Below the pieces are notes generated by a model that saw nothing but the letters and a program-made list of their open reading frames with translations, did no database searches and was not told the origin of the DNA. Source: Cohnella mopanensis (lineage in GTDB: Bacteria > Bacillota > Bacilli > Paenibacillales > Paenibacillaceae). Taken from it: 64,000 nucleotides of DNA. Below are positions 47,094-54,643 of the stretch, in pieces. Position 1 is the stretch's first letter. The number at the start of each line of letters is the position of its first letter. The position numbers and the translations under genes were made by a program. The DNA lies in assembly GCF_022352055.1 (NCBI RefSeq), contig NZ_JAKRWM010000010.1:124001-188000 (forward strand), in the 5' to 3' direction.

Positions 47094-47120
47094 AAAAAAA
47101 CCGTACCCTGATGAGCACGG
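47094..47120 (-). terminator. First leader terminator before the MutS2-like gene
   Basis: Minus strand: CCGTGC-TCATCAGG-GTACGG (one G-T pair) followed by seven T. Its loop and 3' arm are also complementary to 47229-47215, giving a competing antiterminator. Confidence 0.82.
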
Positions 47121-47229
47121 CTGATCTCCCCGAAAATTCATTCTTCGTAGGGGCGGTCTTGACCGGTTCTTCACTGGTTATCAGTGCCACGAAGCAGCAA
47201 CAAGGAAATAAACCCTCATAAAGACGGTT
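47099..47229 (-). promoter_or_regulatory. Predicted antiterminator pairing in the leader
   Basis: Minus strand segment 47229-47215 (AACCGT, CTTT, ATGAG) is complementary to 47115-47099 (CTCAT, CAGGGT, ACGGTT): 6 bp plus 5 bp around an internal loop. The pairing uses the loop and 3' arm of terminator 1, so the two are mutually exclusive. The upstream arm overlaps uORF2 and the start of uORF3, where a ribosome would block it. A further hairpin, CACTG-ATAAC-CAGTG, lies at 47186-47172. Confidence 0.6.
47181..47219 (-). CDS. Candidate leader peptide uORF3
   Basis: ATG at 47219 encodes MRVYFLVAASWH and stops at 47183-47181. Its ATG overlaps the TGA of uORF2 (ATGA), so it may be translated by coupling; it has no strong ribosome site of its own. 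Confidence 0.45.
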   Translation of the reverse strand: MRVYFLVAASWH

Positions 47230-47233
47230 TCAT
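47216..47233 (-). CDS. Candidate leader peptide uORF2
   Basis: ATG at 47233 encodes MKPSL and stops at 47218-47216. AGGG lies 7 nt upstream. Its codons form part of the upstream arm of the antiterminator. Confidence 0.45.
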   Translation of the reverse strand: MKPSL

Positions 47234-47265
47234 CCTTTTACCCTATTCGCGACGTATCAGATAAT

Positions 47266-47289
47266 TCAGTTCAGAACCAATACCAACAT
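47266..47289 (-). CDS. Candidate leader peptide uORF1
   Basis: ATG at 47289 encodes MLVLVLN, stop at 47268-47266, with AAGGGG 8 nt upstream, the best ribosome site in the leader. It begins about 25 nt after the predicted transcription start. Confidence 0.55.
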   Translation of the reverse strand: MLVLVLN

Positions 47290-47320
47290 TAAAATTTCCC
47301 CTTAAAAACTAATTAGCAAC

Positions 47321-47350
47321 ATCATAACGTTAACGGAAGAATGTCGTCAA
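47321..47350 (-). promoter_or_regulatory. SigA promoter of the MutS2-like leader
   Basis: Minus strand: TTGACG at 47350-47345, an 18-nt spacer, TATGAT at 47326-47321. It gives a leader of about 320 nt before the ATG at 46989. Confidence 0.72.
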
Positions 47351-47391
47351 GCCCGGATAGAGGCTGACAGAGATTGGCTTCTTGGAAGGCC

Positions 47392-47766
47392 TTACCCTAA
47401 CACCCGATCAAAGATCGAAACGACCATCCGTATCCCATTGCGGGATAGGTCATGCAGCACCTCTGCGGTTTTGCCGGACACACGGTCGACAATCGGCTCC
47501 CGGTCATTGCGAGGGATCGCAACCTTCTCCTCCTCCGACTGATAGTAGGGCGATTTGACCGGGTTAGCATTTTGTTCGTTCTGATTGCGATTTTGCACCG
47601 GCAGCGTCCAATCGTTATCGTTCGCCACGGTTCCGTTACCAGGGCTAACCGTTTCCCACGGCCCGTTCACGCTTTCGATCCCTTTCGAAGACAATTCCAT
47701 ACCATATAAGATCGCAAACCCCACAATCCCTGCAAAAATAAGCAATTTAAACGTATCTCGGCGCAT
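47392..47766 (-). CDS. yqxA: YqxA-like protein (DUF3679)
   Basis: A 124-residue product with an N-terminal membrane helix (LLIFAGIVGFAILYGMEL) and a polar region ending in TAEVLHDLSRNGIRMVVSIFDRVLG. The position directly after spoIIP and before lepA, length and layout match YqxA of Bacillus. Function unknown; expression in sporulation is inferred from spoIIP, whose stop is 18 nt upstream. Confidence 0.8.
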   Translation of the reverse strand: MRRDTFKLLIFAGIVGFAILYGMELSSKGIESVNGPWETVSPGNGTVANDNDWTLPVQNRNQNEQNANPVKSPYYQSEEEKVAIPRNDREPIVDRVSGKTAEVLHDLSRNGIRMVVSIFDRVLG

Positions 47767-47784
47767 GATCTATTCACCCCTTTA

Positions 47785-49029
47785 TTATTTCTGTCCGTTC
47801 ACTTTTACGGCGTCCCCCTGTTTCCAATACAATTCGGCAATGACCTTAGCGAGAACGTCTACCGTCCGGTTACTTTCCTCCAGCGTGTTATCAACGCCGC
47901 CTATTTCAAGCAGAACGCTATCCGGAGAGACCGATTGGTTGTATTCGCCGTTGCCGTTTGCCGCCGTTTTGCCCCACACGCCGCGCGACAGCCCCGGGTA
48001 AGTTTCCTCCAGCTTCTCGTGAATCTCGTTAGCGAATGCTTCATTTTCCCGCCAGTTCGGATTTTTGTGGCCGATAATGAAATACACTTGCGCGTAATCC
48101 TTCCCTTTGATCGTTGCGGTCGTCTTCTTCCTGCGCTGGGAATCTCGATGAATATCGAAGAAAAATTTCAATTGTTTATTAGATGTCATAGCTTGGCGAA
48201 CCGTCTGCAACGAATATTTGTACGAATAATTCCAATTATAGCCCTGAACGGCAGTCGGATAATCCTTCGAGGAATGAATCGATCCTACGCCAAGCGATTC
48301 CAGTTGCTTAGCTAATCTTTTGCCGACTAAGGTGATATTGGTGGTGCTGGAATTCGGATCTTTCATATCCGATTTCAATTCGGGGTACCATGACTCGCGA
48401 TTGTGCGAATGATAAATAAATACGACCTTACGCCCTTCCGTAGAGTGCGTTTCCGTTAAGTTGGACGGATCGTCTTGCTCAGGCTCAGAGGACGGGACCG
48501 GTTCATCTCCTGGATTCGCGGCTTCATCCGGAACGACCGGCGAACCGGGAAAAACTGGTGTTCCTCCTGACGAAGGGAGACCCCTACCGTCTAAAGGACC
48601 CCGATCTTCAGGCGCTTCCGGCTCGTCCGATCCCGGTCGCAGCAATACGGAGTGATCCCTGTCCATACCCGGCATCTCTAGCGCAATCAAGCTCTTCGGA
48701 TCGTTCGGGTTCACGTCGGTCATAAAACGCAGTAAGAAAGCCGCCATCCTTCCCGTCTGGAAAGGAGAACCTTCCGAGGCATCCATATTTGGAAGCTCCA
48801 TACTAAGAAGCGATTGAAAAAATTGTCCGGACAACGAAGCGGTGAATCCTTTCATGGATTGCGCCGGAGAAGCGGCTAACGACTTCTGCAGCATGCCTCC
48901 TAACCCTAGCAATAGGAATAGCACCATGGAACTGACGCTTAAGAAGAAGAACGCGCGGCCGGTAATTAGAACTCTTCTCCATCTCGCGCGCAACAGCGGC
49001 CATTTCAGCGATTTAATGAGGCGTCTCAT
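47785..49029 (-). CDS. spoIIP: Stage II sporulation protein P
   Basis: The 414-residue mother-cell amidase/endopeptidase of the DMP engulfment complex. One membrane helix follows the basic N terminus (LITGRAFFFLSVSSMVLFLLLGLGG); a Pro/Asp-rich linker precedes the amidase domain with VVFIYHSHNRESWYPE (zinc His), FFFDIHRDSQRRK and VLLEIGGVDNTLEE (catalytic Glu). GGGGAGG lies 7 nt before the ATG. Confidence 0.97.
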   Translation of the reverse strand: MRRLIKSLKWPLLRARWRRVLITGRAFFFLSVSSMVLFLLLGLGGMLQKSLAASPAQSMKGFTASLSGQFFQSLLSMELPNMDASEGSPFQTGRMAAFLLRFMTDVNPNDPKSLIALEMPGMDRDHSVLLRPGSDEPEAPEDRGPLDGRGLPSSGGTPVFPGSPVVPDEAANPGDEPVPSSEPEQDDPSNLTETHSTEGRKVVFIYHSHNRESWYPELKSDMKDPNSSTTNITLVGKRLAKQLESLGVGSIHSSKDYPTAVQGYNWNYSYKYSLQTVRQAMTSNKQLKFFFDIHRDSQRRKKTTATIKGKDYAQVYFIIGHKNPNWRENEAFANEIHEKLEETYPGLSRGVWGKTAANGNGEYNQSVSPDSVLLEIGGVDNTLEESNRTVDVLAKVIAELYWKQGDAVKVNGQK

Positions 49030-49082
49030 CCCATGTCCTCCCCCTGAGCCTCGATTGTGCGGAGACTCCTTCTCTTATTTTG

Positions 49083-49097
49083 ATAGGTACCCTATCC
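49083..49097. promoter_or_regulatory. Palindrome upstream of spoIIP
   Basis: GATAGG-TAC-CCTATC, perfect 6-nt arms, 54 nt before the spoIIP start. It could be an operator or a small hairpin; no regulator is identified. Confidence 0.35.
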
Positions 49098-49156
49098 TAT
49101 GAGAGCATCAAGAATGATAGAACCGATCATTTAATAGATTAGGATGAACGGAACAA

Positions 49157-49190
49157 CAAAAAAGCCCGGCTTTCGCAAGCCAGGCTTTCA
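49157..49190 (-). terminator. Terminator after gpr
   Basis: Minus strand: AAAGCCtGGCTT-GCGA-AAGCCgGGCTTT followed by TTTTG, about 30 nt after the gpr stop. Confidence 0.92.
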
Positions 49191-49220
49191 TGCTGTCGAT
49201 ATGGAGTACATGTCGTGCAA

Positions 49221-50225
49221 CTAATGGGTGTAGGCGGCCACGTTATCGGTATCGACCGCTTCATGGAGAGCCGCGTTTAATCCGCTAGCGATGATATTAG
49301 CAATATCCTCCATGAATTTATCGATTTCCTTCGGAGTGACTAGAAGATCGTGACCCAGAGGGTTGAGTACCTCCCTCACAAGCTGCAAACGCTCCGTCTC
49401 CTCCATCATACCGAAAACGCCGAACACCGCATCCGAATTCGCCGTATGTTTCTTCATGTGCTCGAATACCATGTCCAGCGTGTTGTTGACGATCGTCGAA
49501 GCATAGACGACGGTCGGCACTCCGATTCCGATGACCGGCACGCCCAAGATCTCTTTCGTCAAGCCTTTGCGCTTGTTGCCGATTCCCGACCCGGGATGAA
49601 TTCCCGTATCGGCGATTTGAATCGTCGTATTTACTCTCTCTAAGGATTTAGCCGCCAAAGCGTCCACGGCAATGATCAGATCCGGCTTGGATCTCTCCAC
49701 GATACCTTGGACGATGTCGCTCGACTCGATCCCCGTCGTTCCCAGAACGCCGGGAGCTACGGCGCTGACTGGACGATAGCCCGGACTGACTTGATCGGGC
49801 ATTAGCTCGAACAGATGGCGCGTGACCATGATGTTATCCACGACGATGGGTCCAAGAGCATCCGGGGTTACGTTCATATTGCCGAGACCGACGATTAATA
49901 CGCTGCTCTTCGCGGTTGCTCCGATCCTCTTCAGGAAAGCTTCAAATTCTTTCGCAAAAGATGTCGCGACTTTGTCTTGTAAAGTCGTATCCCCATGACG
50001 CAGGTCAGGAACTTCAAGCGTGACATAGTGGCCGATCATCTTGCCGATTTGCCGCGCGGCTTGATCATCCTTAATTTCCATGCGGGTTACGTTAATTCCG
50101 TCCGCGCTTTCGTTCTCGGACCAGACTCCCGGAATGCTCGGAGCCTGCTGGCCTTGCGTCGCTAGCTCATGAGCCTCGAGCGCTAGATCCGTGCGTACGT
50201 TGTACATTGACAAATCATTATCCAT
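49221..50225 (-). CDS. gpr: Spore protease GPR
   Basis: The 334-residue aspartic-type protease degrades small acid-soluble spore proteins on germination. It has SMYNVRTDLALEAHELA (prosequence and cleavage region), VLIVGLGNMNVTPDALGPIVVDNIMVTRHLF, VSAVAPGVLGTTGIESSDIV and DTGIHPGSGIGNKRKGLTKEILGVPVIGIGVPTVVYA. The ATG at 50225 gives the normal N terminus; the longer frame to 50360 overlaps the rpsT promoter. It is probably transcribed in the forespore. Confidence 0.97.
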   Translation of the reverse strand: MDNDLSMYNVRTDLALEAHELATQGQQAPSIPGVWSENESADGINVTRMEIKDDQAARQIGKMIGHYVTLEVPDLRHGDTTLQDKVATSFAKEFEAFLKRIGATAKSSVLIVGLGNMNVTPDALGPIVVDNIMVTRHLFELMPDQVSPGYRPVSAVAPGVLGTTGIESSDIVQGIVERSKPDLIIAVDALAAKSLERVNTTIQIADTGIHPGSGIGNKRKGLTKEILGVPVIGIGVPTVVYASTIVNNTLDMVFEHMKKHTANSDAVFGVFGMMEETERLQLVREVLNPLGHDLLVTPKEIDKFMEDIANIIASGLNAALHEAVDTDNVAAYTH

Positions 50226-50274
50226 AGGGTGAAATAAAGCCCCTTTCGCATGCGGATTGAGGTGGGAAATCGGC

Positions 50275-50303
50275 TTGCTTTTTACCCCCTTGCATGATAG
50301 AAT
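50275..50303 (+). promoter_or_regulatory. SigA promoter of rpsT
   Basis: Plus strand: TTGCTT at 50275-50280, a 17-nt spacer, TAGAAT at 50298-50303, 51 nt before rpsT. The -10 is shared with the opposing gpr promoter. Confidence 0.75.
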
Positions 50304-50327
50304 GTTACAAGTTGTGTGGAGAAATAC
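50298..50327 (-). promoter_or_regulatory. Forespore (SigG/SigF-type) promoter of gpr
   Basis: Minus strand: GTATT at 50327-50323, an 18-nt spacer and CATTCTA at 50304-50298, a good match to the SigG consensus (-10 CATNNTA). It lies about 73 nt before the gpr start. Confidence 0.7.
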
Positions 50328-50353
50328 TTCTGTTTTATCTGGAGGTGAAAAGA

Positions 50354-50626
50354 ATGCCAAACATCAAATCCGCCATTAAACGTACCAAAACGAACGAAAC
50401 TCGCCGTTTGCGTAACGCTTCGGCTAAATCCGCTCTTCGTACAGTTGTTAAACAAGCTGACGTAGCGGTCGTAGGAACGGACGTAAACGCTGCTAAAGCA
50501 GCTTACGGCGCGGCTCAGAAGAAGTTGGACAAAGCGGCAACTAAAGGGCTCATTCACAAAAATGCAGCTGCTCGCAAAAAGTCCCGTCTGGCCAAAAAAC
50601 TCAACGCATTGTCCGCGCAAGCGTAA
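50354..50626 (+). CDS. rpsT: Ribosomal protein bS20
   Basis: The 90-residue basic protein starts [21 protein letters not shown] and ends [15 protein letters not shown], diagnostic of S20. GGAGG lies 8 nt before the ATG at 50354. It binds 16S rRNA in the small subunit. It is divergent from gpr, a common arrangement in spore formers. Confidence 0.99.
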   Translation: MPNIKSAIKRTKTNETRRLRNASAKSALRTVVKQADVAVVGTDVNAAKAAYGAAQKKLDKAATKGLIHKNAAARKKSRLAKKLNALSAQA

Positions 50627-50679
50627 GCTTGTGCCTGACGCATATGCGGCTGCCTAGTCCATCTGATACAGCAGCCATA

Positions 50680-50731
50680 AAAAAGCCATCCTAAGCAGGG
50701 TTTCCTGTCTATAGGATGGCTTTTTTGGTTG
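50680..50731. terminator. Bidirectional terminator after rpsT
   Basis: AAAAAAGCCATCCTA pairs with TAGGATGGCTTTTTT around a loop, with T-runs on both strands. Confidence 0.93.
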
Positions 50732-50904
50732 GGTTTCATTAATTCAGAGCACAACGATTCAGAAATCCGGGTATGCCGGAAGAAAAGTCTCACTACACCG
50801 CTGGTTAAAATCGAATTGTCTATATGAGATTAAGTGGGAACAATTCAATTTTAAAGGCGGACGTAAACTTTCCGTGTGACTTTTTTCCTCTATACCCCTT
50901 TCTG

Positions 50905-51110
50905 AATCCCATGGTTGCACAAAAATAAAACCCAACAGATGTGGGTTTTCAGAGTTGCTTATTAGCACCTTAATTAGGTGCATTACAATAGGATAGGGAA
51001 CTGTCCCATCTGTCACGTAACCTACACCATGGGGGCAACGCAAGGCTTCGCTCCTCAACCGATGAGCCAAGGCACTTTTTTGGCCTTGGTGAGTAGCTGA
51101 TCTTGTGCAT
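50905..51110 (-). other. Unexplained structured intergenic region
   Basis: The 430 nt between rpsT and holA hold no credible gene but several strong hairpins on the minus strand: CCAAGGC-loop-GCCTTGG (51089-51067), GCACCT-loop-AGGTGC (50981-50965) and AAAACCCA-loop-TGGGTTTT then ATTTTTG (50949-50920), which looks like a terminator. This pattern would suit a small RNA or leader, but no promoter and no known RNA family were recognised. Confidence 0.3.
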
Positions 51111-51115
51111 AAATA

Positions 51116-51143
51116 AAAAAGCCCCGAGAGGACGGGGATTTTA
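51116..51143 (-). terminator. Terminator after holA
   Basis: Minus strand: ATCCCCG-TCCT-CTCGGGGC followed by TTTTTT, about 15 nt after the holA stop. Confidence 0.92.
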
Positions 51144-51157
51144 ACGTTATTGCAAAG

Positions 51158-52189
51158 TTAGCTTGCGCCTTGGGAGCCTGTTTTGAGCAGGAAGAGCTCA
51201 AGGCCGAGGGATTTCTCAACGCGTCCGGTTTTCATGGCATAGTCTAAGTCGGCCAGCTCGGACAACAAGAACGCTAGACGTTCTTGGCTGAACTTGCGCG
51301 CCTGCTCTCCCGTTATCTTGACCGCGTACGGATGCAAGCCAAGCTGGGAAGCCATCTGCTGCGGAGAATAGCCTTGGCTGCCAAGCTCCTTAACATATAG
51401 CATGTTGCGGAATTGGCGAACGAGCAGCGCCATCAGTTTAATGGGTTCCTCCCGTTGCTTCAGCAGATCGTAGTAGAGCTTGATCGCTTCTGCGGTCCGA
51501 AGCGCAGCTAATTCCTCCGTAAGCTTGAACACGTTCTGTTCCGTTGCCATAGGAACTAGCGAACGAACGGATTCCAACGTAACCGATCCACCCGAGCCCG
51601 CATGTAAGCAAAGCTTGTCCGTCTCTGCCGACAATGCATGCATATCGGTGCCTACTCGCCTCAGCAGCTCCTCCGCAGCCTGACTTTCCATCGTTCTCCC
51701 TTGATTGGAAGCGCGCTTTAGCACCCACTGAAGCAGCTCCTCCGGTTGCAATGGGCTAAAGGAGATAACGGAGTCGTTAGCCTTTGCGGTCTTCACCAGC
51801 TTCTTACGCTCATCCAGCTTATCGTGATGCACCATGAACACAAGCACGGTCGTTTCCGACGGCCGGCTCATGTAGGCAAGCAGGCTCTCGGGCCGATGCT
51901 CAATCCGGGAAGATTCTTTGCCCGAAGCGAATAACACGCTATCCCTGACCAGAATGATTTTGCTTGGAACGAGAAAAGGAAGAGTCTCGGCTTCCTCCAG
52001 TATACTGTCGATCGAGGTCTCTCCTGTATCGAAACGGATGATTGCCATTTCCCGATGCTCGGGCTGAACGTGATGTTCCAGCAATCGCTCGACGAATTCG
52101 TTCATAATATAGGTTTCCGTTCCGAAGCAAACGTAAACCGGGGACAGATTCCCTTGCTTGATCGATCGAAAAGCTTGTTTTGCGTCCAT
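51158..52189 (-). CDS. holA: DNA polymerase III delta subunit
   Basis: The 343-residue clamp-loader subunit starts MDAKQAFRSIKQGNLSPVYVCFGTETYIMNEFVERLL; later blocks include LLAYMSRPSETTVLVFM, ELLRRVGTDMHALSAETDKLCLHAG and QEEPIKLMALLVRQFRNMLYVKEL. Delta opens the sliding clamp. The ATG at 52189 is chosen over the frame start at 52249, with GGGGG about 10 nt upstream. Confidence 0.95.
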   Translation of the reverse strand: MDAKQAFRSIKQGNLSPVYVCFGTETYIMNEFVERLLEHHVQPEHREMAIIRFDTGETSIDSILEEAETLPFLVPSKIILVRDSVLFASGKESSRIEHRPESLLAYMSRPSETTVLVFMVHHDKLDERKKLVKTAKANDSVISFSPLQPEELLQWVLKRASNQGRTMESQAAEELLRRVGTDMHALSAETDKLCLHAGSGGSVTLESVRSLVPMATEQNVFKLTEELAALRTAEAIKLYYDLLKQREEPIKLMALLVRQFRNMLYVKELGSQGYSPQQMASQLGLHPYAVKITGEQARKFSQERLAFLLSELADLDYAMKTGRVEKSLGLELFLLKTGSQGAS

Positions 52190-52410
52190 TGCGCCGATCC
52201 CCCAACTTATGTACTCTCCCAATTGTACACCATAAAACAAAGAGATCACACCTTAAGCAAGGCGCGATCCCTCTGTCCTCGGACATCTATATCAACGTTC
52301 GCCGGCCGGTCCATGGTACCGTGCGCGAACGACCGTGACGATGGTCCAAAGACGATCGTCAACTTCATCTGTACACTATACGCGGCTTCGCGCAAATGGT
52401 GACAGATAAA

Positions 52411-53370
52411 TTAACGTTTTGATTCTTTTGACGTTTCCGTATCGAATTGCCATTGAGTTGCATTCCCGCTGGCATCCGTTAACGTGTAGTACACGATCGT
52501 ACTTTCGTCGTTCCAATCCAGAAGGCTGATCTTGCTGCCTTTGGATTCGGATTTGTAATACTCGCTACCATCTTGATTACGGAACACTTGGAAAGAACCC
52601 CCGTCTTCCAAAGCGACTGCTTTCCACTTACCGTCCGGCGAATCAGCCGTTAGCGTCGGAGCGTTATAAGCCGAAATAGACATTCTGTCAGAACTGTTCG
52701 CGGACGGGTTTTCCAGGCCTTTGGCATCGGATCCTCCCAAGCTTCTGGCTGAGTCCAGCTTTTCTTTGTCTTCGGAAGGAGCTACATCGGAACCCGTAGC
52801 GCCGAAAGTCATTGGCTCGCTTACTTGATTTTGAATATCCATCTCCTGGTTATTGCTATCCGCCATCGGCGCAGCTCCAAGCTCTTGCTTCGACATTAAA
52901 GCGGAAGATTCATTAGCGGCAGGAGCCGCAGCTCGTTCAGGCGCAGCCGCTTCATTATGGCTACCCGTTCCGCCCAACCTCCATTGATCGGGACTGCTGA
53001 ACAACATCAACCCTACGATAACTCCCGCAGCGACGACGCCCGATATTTTGGCGAACAAATGTCTTGCAGGACGGTTCGATCTTCCCTTTGTCCGTATTGG
53101 CTCAGATGCTTCCTCGTTTGCATCTGTACCCTTTGCCGGTTCAGCCGCATGAAGGCGCTCCAGTTCCGGCATAATAGCATCTACGAGGCTATATTTAGGC
53201 ACAACGCGCGGAAGCTGCTCCAATTCGCTCGACAACTTCTGCAATCTAGCTAACATGGCGGCGCAGTCAGGGCATTGACCGGCATGATCCATCATGAGCG
53301 ATGTTTCTTGTTGATCCAAATCCCCGTCAATATAACGCTGCATGAGTTCCATCACCTCTTGGCAAATCAT
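52411..53370 (-). CDS. Anti-sigma factor with zinc-finger (ZAS) domain
   Basis: A 319-residue membrane protein: N-terminal ZAS domain with C and HAGQCPDC motif (HxxxCxxC), a membrane helix near residues 112-127 (ISGVVAAGVIVGLMLFSS) and a large extracytoplasmic part with low-complexity linker and a C-terminal domain (GKWKAVALEDGGSFQVFRNQDGSEYYKSE) that looks like a beta sheet repeat. It overlaps its sigma factor gene by 4 nt and should sequester it until envelope stress. Confidence 0.9.
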   Translation of the reverse strand: MICQEVMELMQRYIDGDLDQQETSLMMDHAGQCPDCAAMLARLQKLSSELEQLPRVVPKYSLVDAIMPELERLHAAEPAKGTDANEEASEPIRTKGRSNRPARHLFAKISGVVAAGVIVGLMLFSSPDQWRLGGTGSHNEAAAPERAAAPAANESSALMSKQELGAAPMADSNNQEMDIQNQVSEPMTFGATGSDVAPSEDKEKLDSARSLGGSDAKGLENPSANSSDRMSISAYNAPTLTADSPDGKWKAVALEDGGSFQVFRNQDGSEYYKSESKGSKISLLDWNDESTIVYYTLTDASGNATQWQFDTETSKESKR

Positions 53371-53915
53371 CCCCGGACACCACCTTTCTGATAATCTTGA
53401 AGTAGAATTTGCAATTGTTGCCGGGCTCTAAATAAGTAAGACTTAACGGTGTTCAACGGCAAATTCAACGAGTCGGCAATTTCATTATACGAAAAATCCT
53501 GCAAATATCGGAGAACGACAACGGTACGATGATGCTCGGGAAGCTTACCGATGGCCTCGCGTATTTCCTCAGCAGCGTATGCGGAAAGAACCTCGGTTTC
53601 CACGTTATCTCCCGCTTGAAATACCATTTCATGCTCGTCTATAGAAACGGAAGGTTTCTTGCGCCGAAATTTGTCGATACATATGTTCGTGACAATACGT
53701 TGCACCCAGGTGCGAAATTGAGCTTTCTCCTCATAGGAATCGATTTTTGTGTAAATGCGAATGAGCGCGTCTTGAGAAGCGTCCATGGCATCCTGCTCGT
53801 TATTTAACAAATAATAAGCTGTCCGATATACTTGGTTCTCAATTTCGCGGAGTAGCGTAACGAGAGCTTCCCGGTCGCCCGCTTGTGCGGCTTTGATCAG
53901 AGCCGGCTCCACCAC
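53367..53915 (-). CDS. sigW: ECF sigma factor, SigW type
   Basis: A 182-residue ECF factor. Region 2 has NQVYRTAYYLLNNEQDAMDASQDALIRIYTKI and FRTWVQRIVTNICIDKFRRKK; region 4 has LPEHHRTVVVLRYLQDFSYNEIADSLNLPLNTVKSYLFRARQQL. It resembles the SigW family of Paenibacillaceae. The GTG start lies 7 nt after GGAGGAGG. A SigW-type promoter in this window controls the NfeD-FloA operon, a classical SigW target. Confidence 0.9.
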   Translation of the reverse strand: MVEPALIKAAQAGDREALVTLLREIENQVYRTAYYLLNNEQDAMDASQDALIRIYTKIDSYEEKAQFRTWVQRIVTNICIDKFRRKKPSVSIDEHEMVFQAGDNVETEVLSAYAAEEIREAIGKLPEHHRTVVVLRYLQDFSYNEIADSLNLPLNTVKSYLFRARQQLQILLQDYQKGGVRG

Positions 53916-53944
53916 AGAAGATCCTCCTCCCCTGCACCCTCTCA

Positions 53945-53971
53945 GACGTTAGTGTCTGTCTAAAGGTTGCA
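53945..53971 (-). promoter_or_regulatory. ECF-type autoregulatory promoter of the SigW-like gene
   Basis: Minus strand: TGCAACC at 53971-53965, 17 nt after AAC comes CGTC at 53948-53945. The AAC/CGTC pattern is typical of ECF promoters. A TATAAT at about 54006-54001 upstream may be a housekeeping promoter with a weak -35. Confidence 0.65.
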
Positions 53972-54062
53972 ATCCCCCCAAGGGAATTTACGGTAATTTA
54001 TTATAGCTATTTAAGTCTAGCAAAAAATTTTCGAAAGGCATAATGTTTTATGTGGAATTAAC

Positions 54063-54088
54063 GGAACCGAATCCCATTATACACTGTC
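54063..54088 (+). promoter_or_regulatory. ECF-type promoter of the second sigma gene
   Basis: Plus strand: GGAACC at 54063-54068 and TGTCTAA from 54085, with AAC-N17-TGTC, the same geometry as the promoter on the other strand. It ends 22 nt before the start codon. Confidence 0.6.
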
Positions 54089-54109
54089 TAATAGGTTGGA
54101 GGTGAACCT

Positions 54110-54643
54110 ATGGACACGCAATATTTGAAACATGTCGATTCCGTCGACGGGTCCGAGCTTAGGCTGCTCATGGATCAATACGGAGACGATGTCTGGAAAT
54201 ATGCTTACGTATTAACCAAAGACCGCGAGCAGGCCAAAGATATCGCGCAAGAGGTGTTCATTAAAGTTCACAACAGCATCCATTTTTTCAGAGGCCAATC
54301 CTCTTTGAAGACGTGGCTGCTTACCATTACGAGAAATCTATCGTTTAACTACTTAAAGTCCAGCTATTTTCGCAGAATTCTGCTATTCGGCACCGTTAAG
54401 CCACGCCAAACGAACCCCTCTGCCGAATTAGCCTACCTAGGCAAGCAATCCGTTTCGGAACTATGGGATATCATCCTAAAATCATCCGACAAACTGCGCG
54501 AAGTGCTCGTCCTTGACCTGGAACACGAGCTAAGCGTTCAAGAGATCGCTACACTGCTCAACCTTCCAACGGGTACAGTAAAGTCCCGGCTCCATCGCGC
54601 TCGCAAAGAAGTAGAAGAAAAGTTAAAGGGGTGGGGACAATGA
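54110..54643 (+). CDS. ECF sigma factor
   Basis: A 177-residue ECF factor with region 2 (DVWKYAYVLTKDREQAKDIAQEVFIKVHNSI, FRGQSSLKTWLLTITRNLSFNYLKSSYFRR) and region 4 (VLDLEHELSVQEIATLLNLPTGTVKSRLHRARKEVEEKL). GGAGG lies 8 nt before the ATG. Its TGA overlaps the ATG of the anti-sigma gene. Different group from the SigW-like factor across the intergenic region. Confidence 0.93.
   Translation: MDTQYLKHVDSVDGSELRLLMDQYGDDVWKYAYVLTKDREQAKDIAQEVFIKVHNSIHFFRGQSSLKTWLLTITRNLSFNYLKSSYFRRILLFGTVKPRQTNPSAELAYLGKQSVSELWDIILKSSDKLREVLVLDLEHELSVQEIATLLNLPTGTVKSRLHRARKEVEEKLKGWGQ

Noticed and set aside
46990..47190. N-terminal extension of the MutS2-like frame to a GTG at 47190
   Set aside because: It runs through two terminator hairpins and their T-tracts; the ATG at 46989 has a proper ribosome site and the family N terminus.
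50759..51070. 103-residue minus-strand ORF
   Set aside because: It crosses the hairpins of the intergenic region, has no ribosome site and no coding character.
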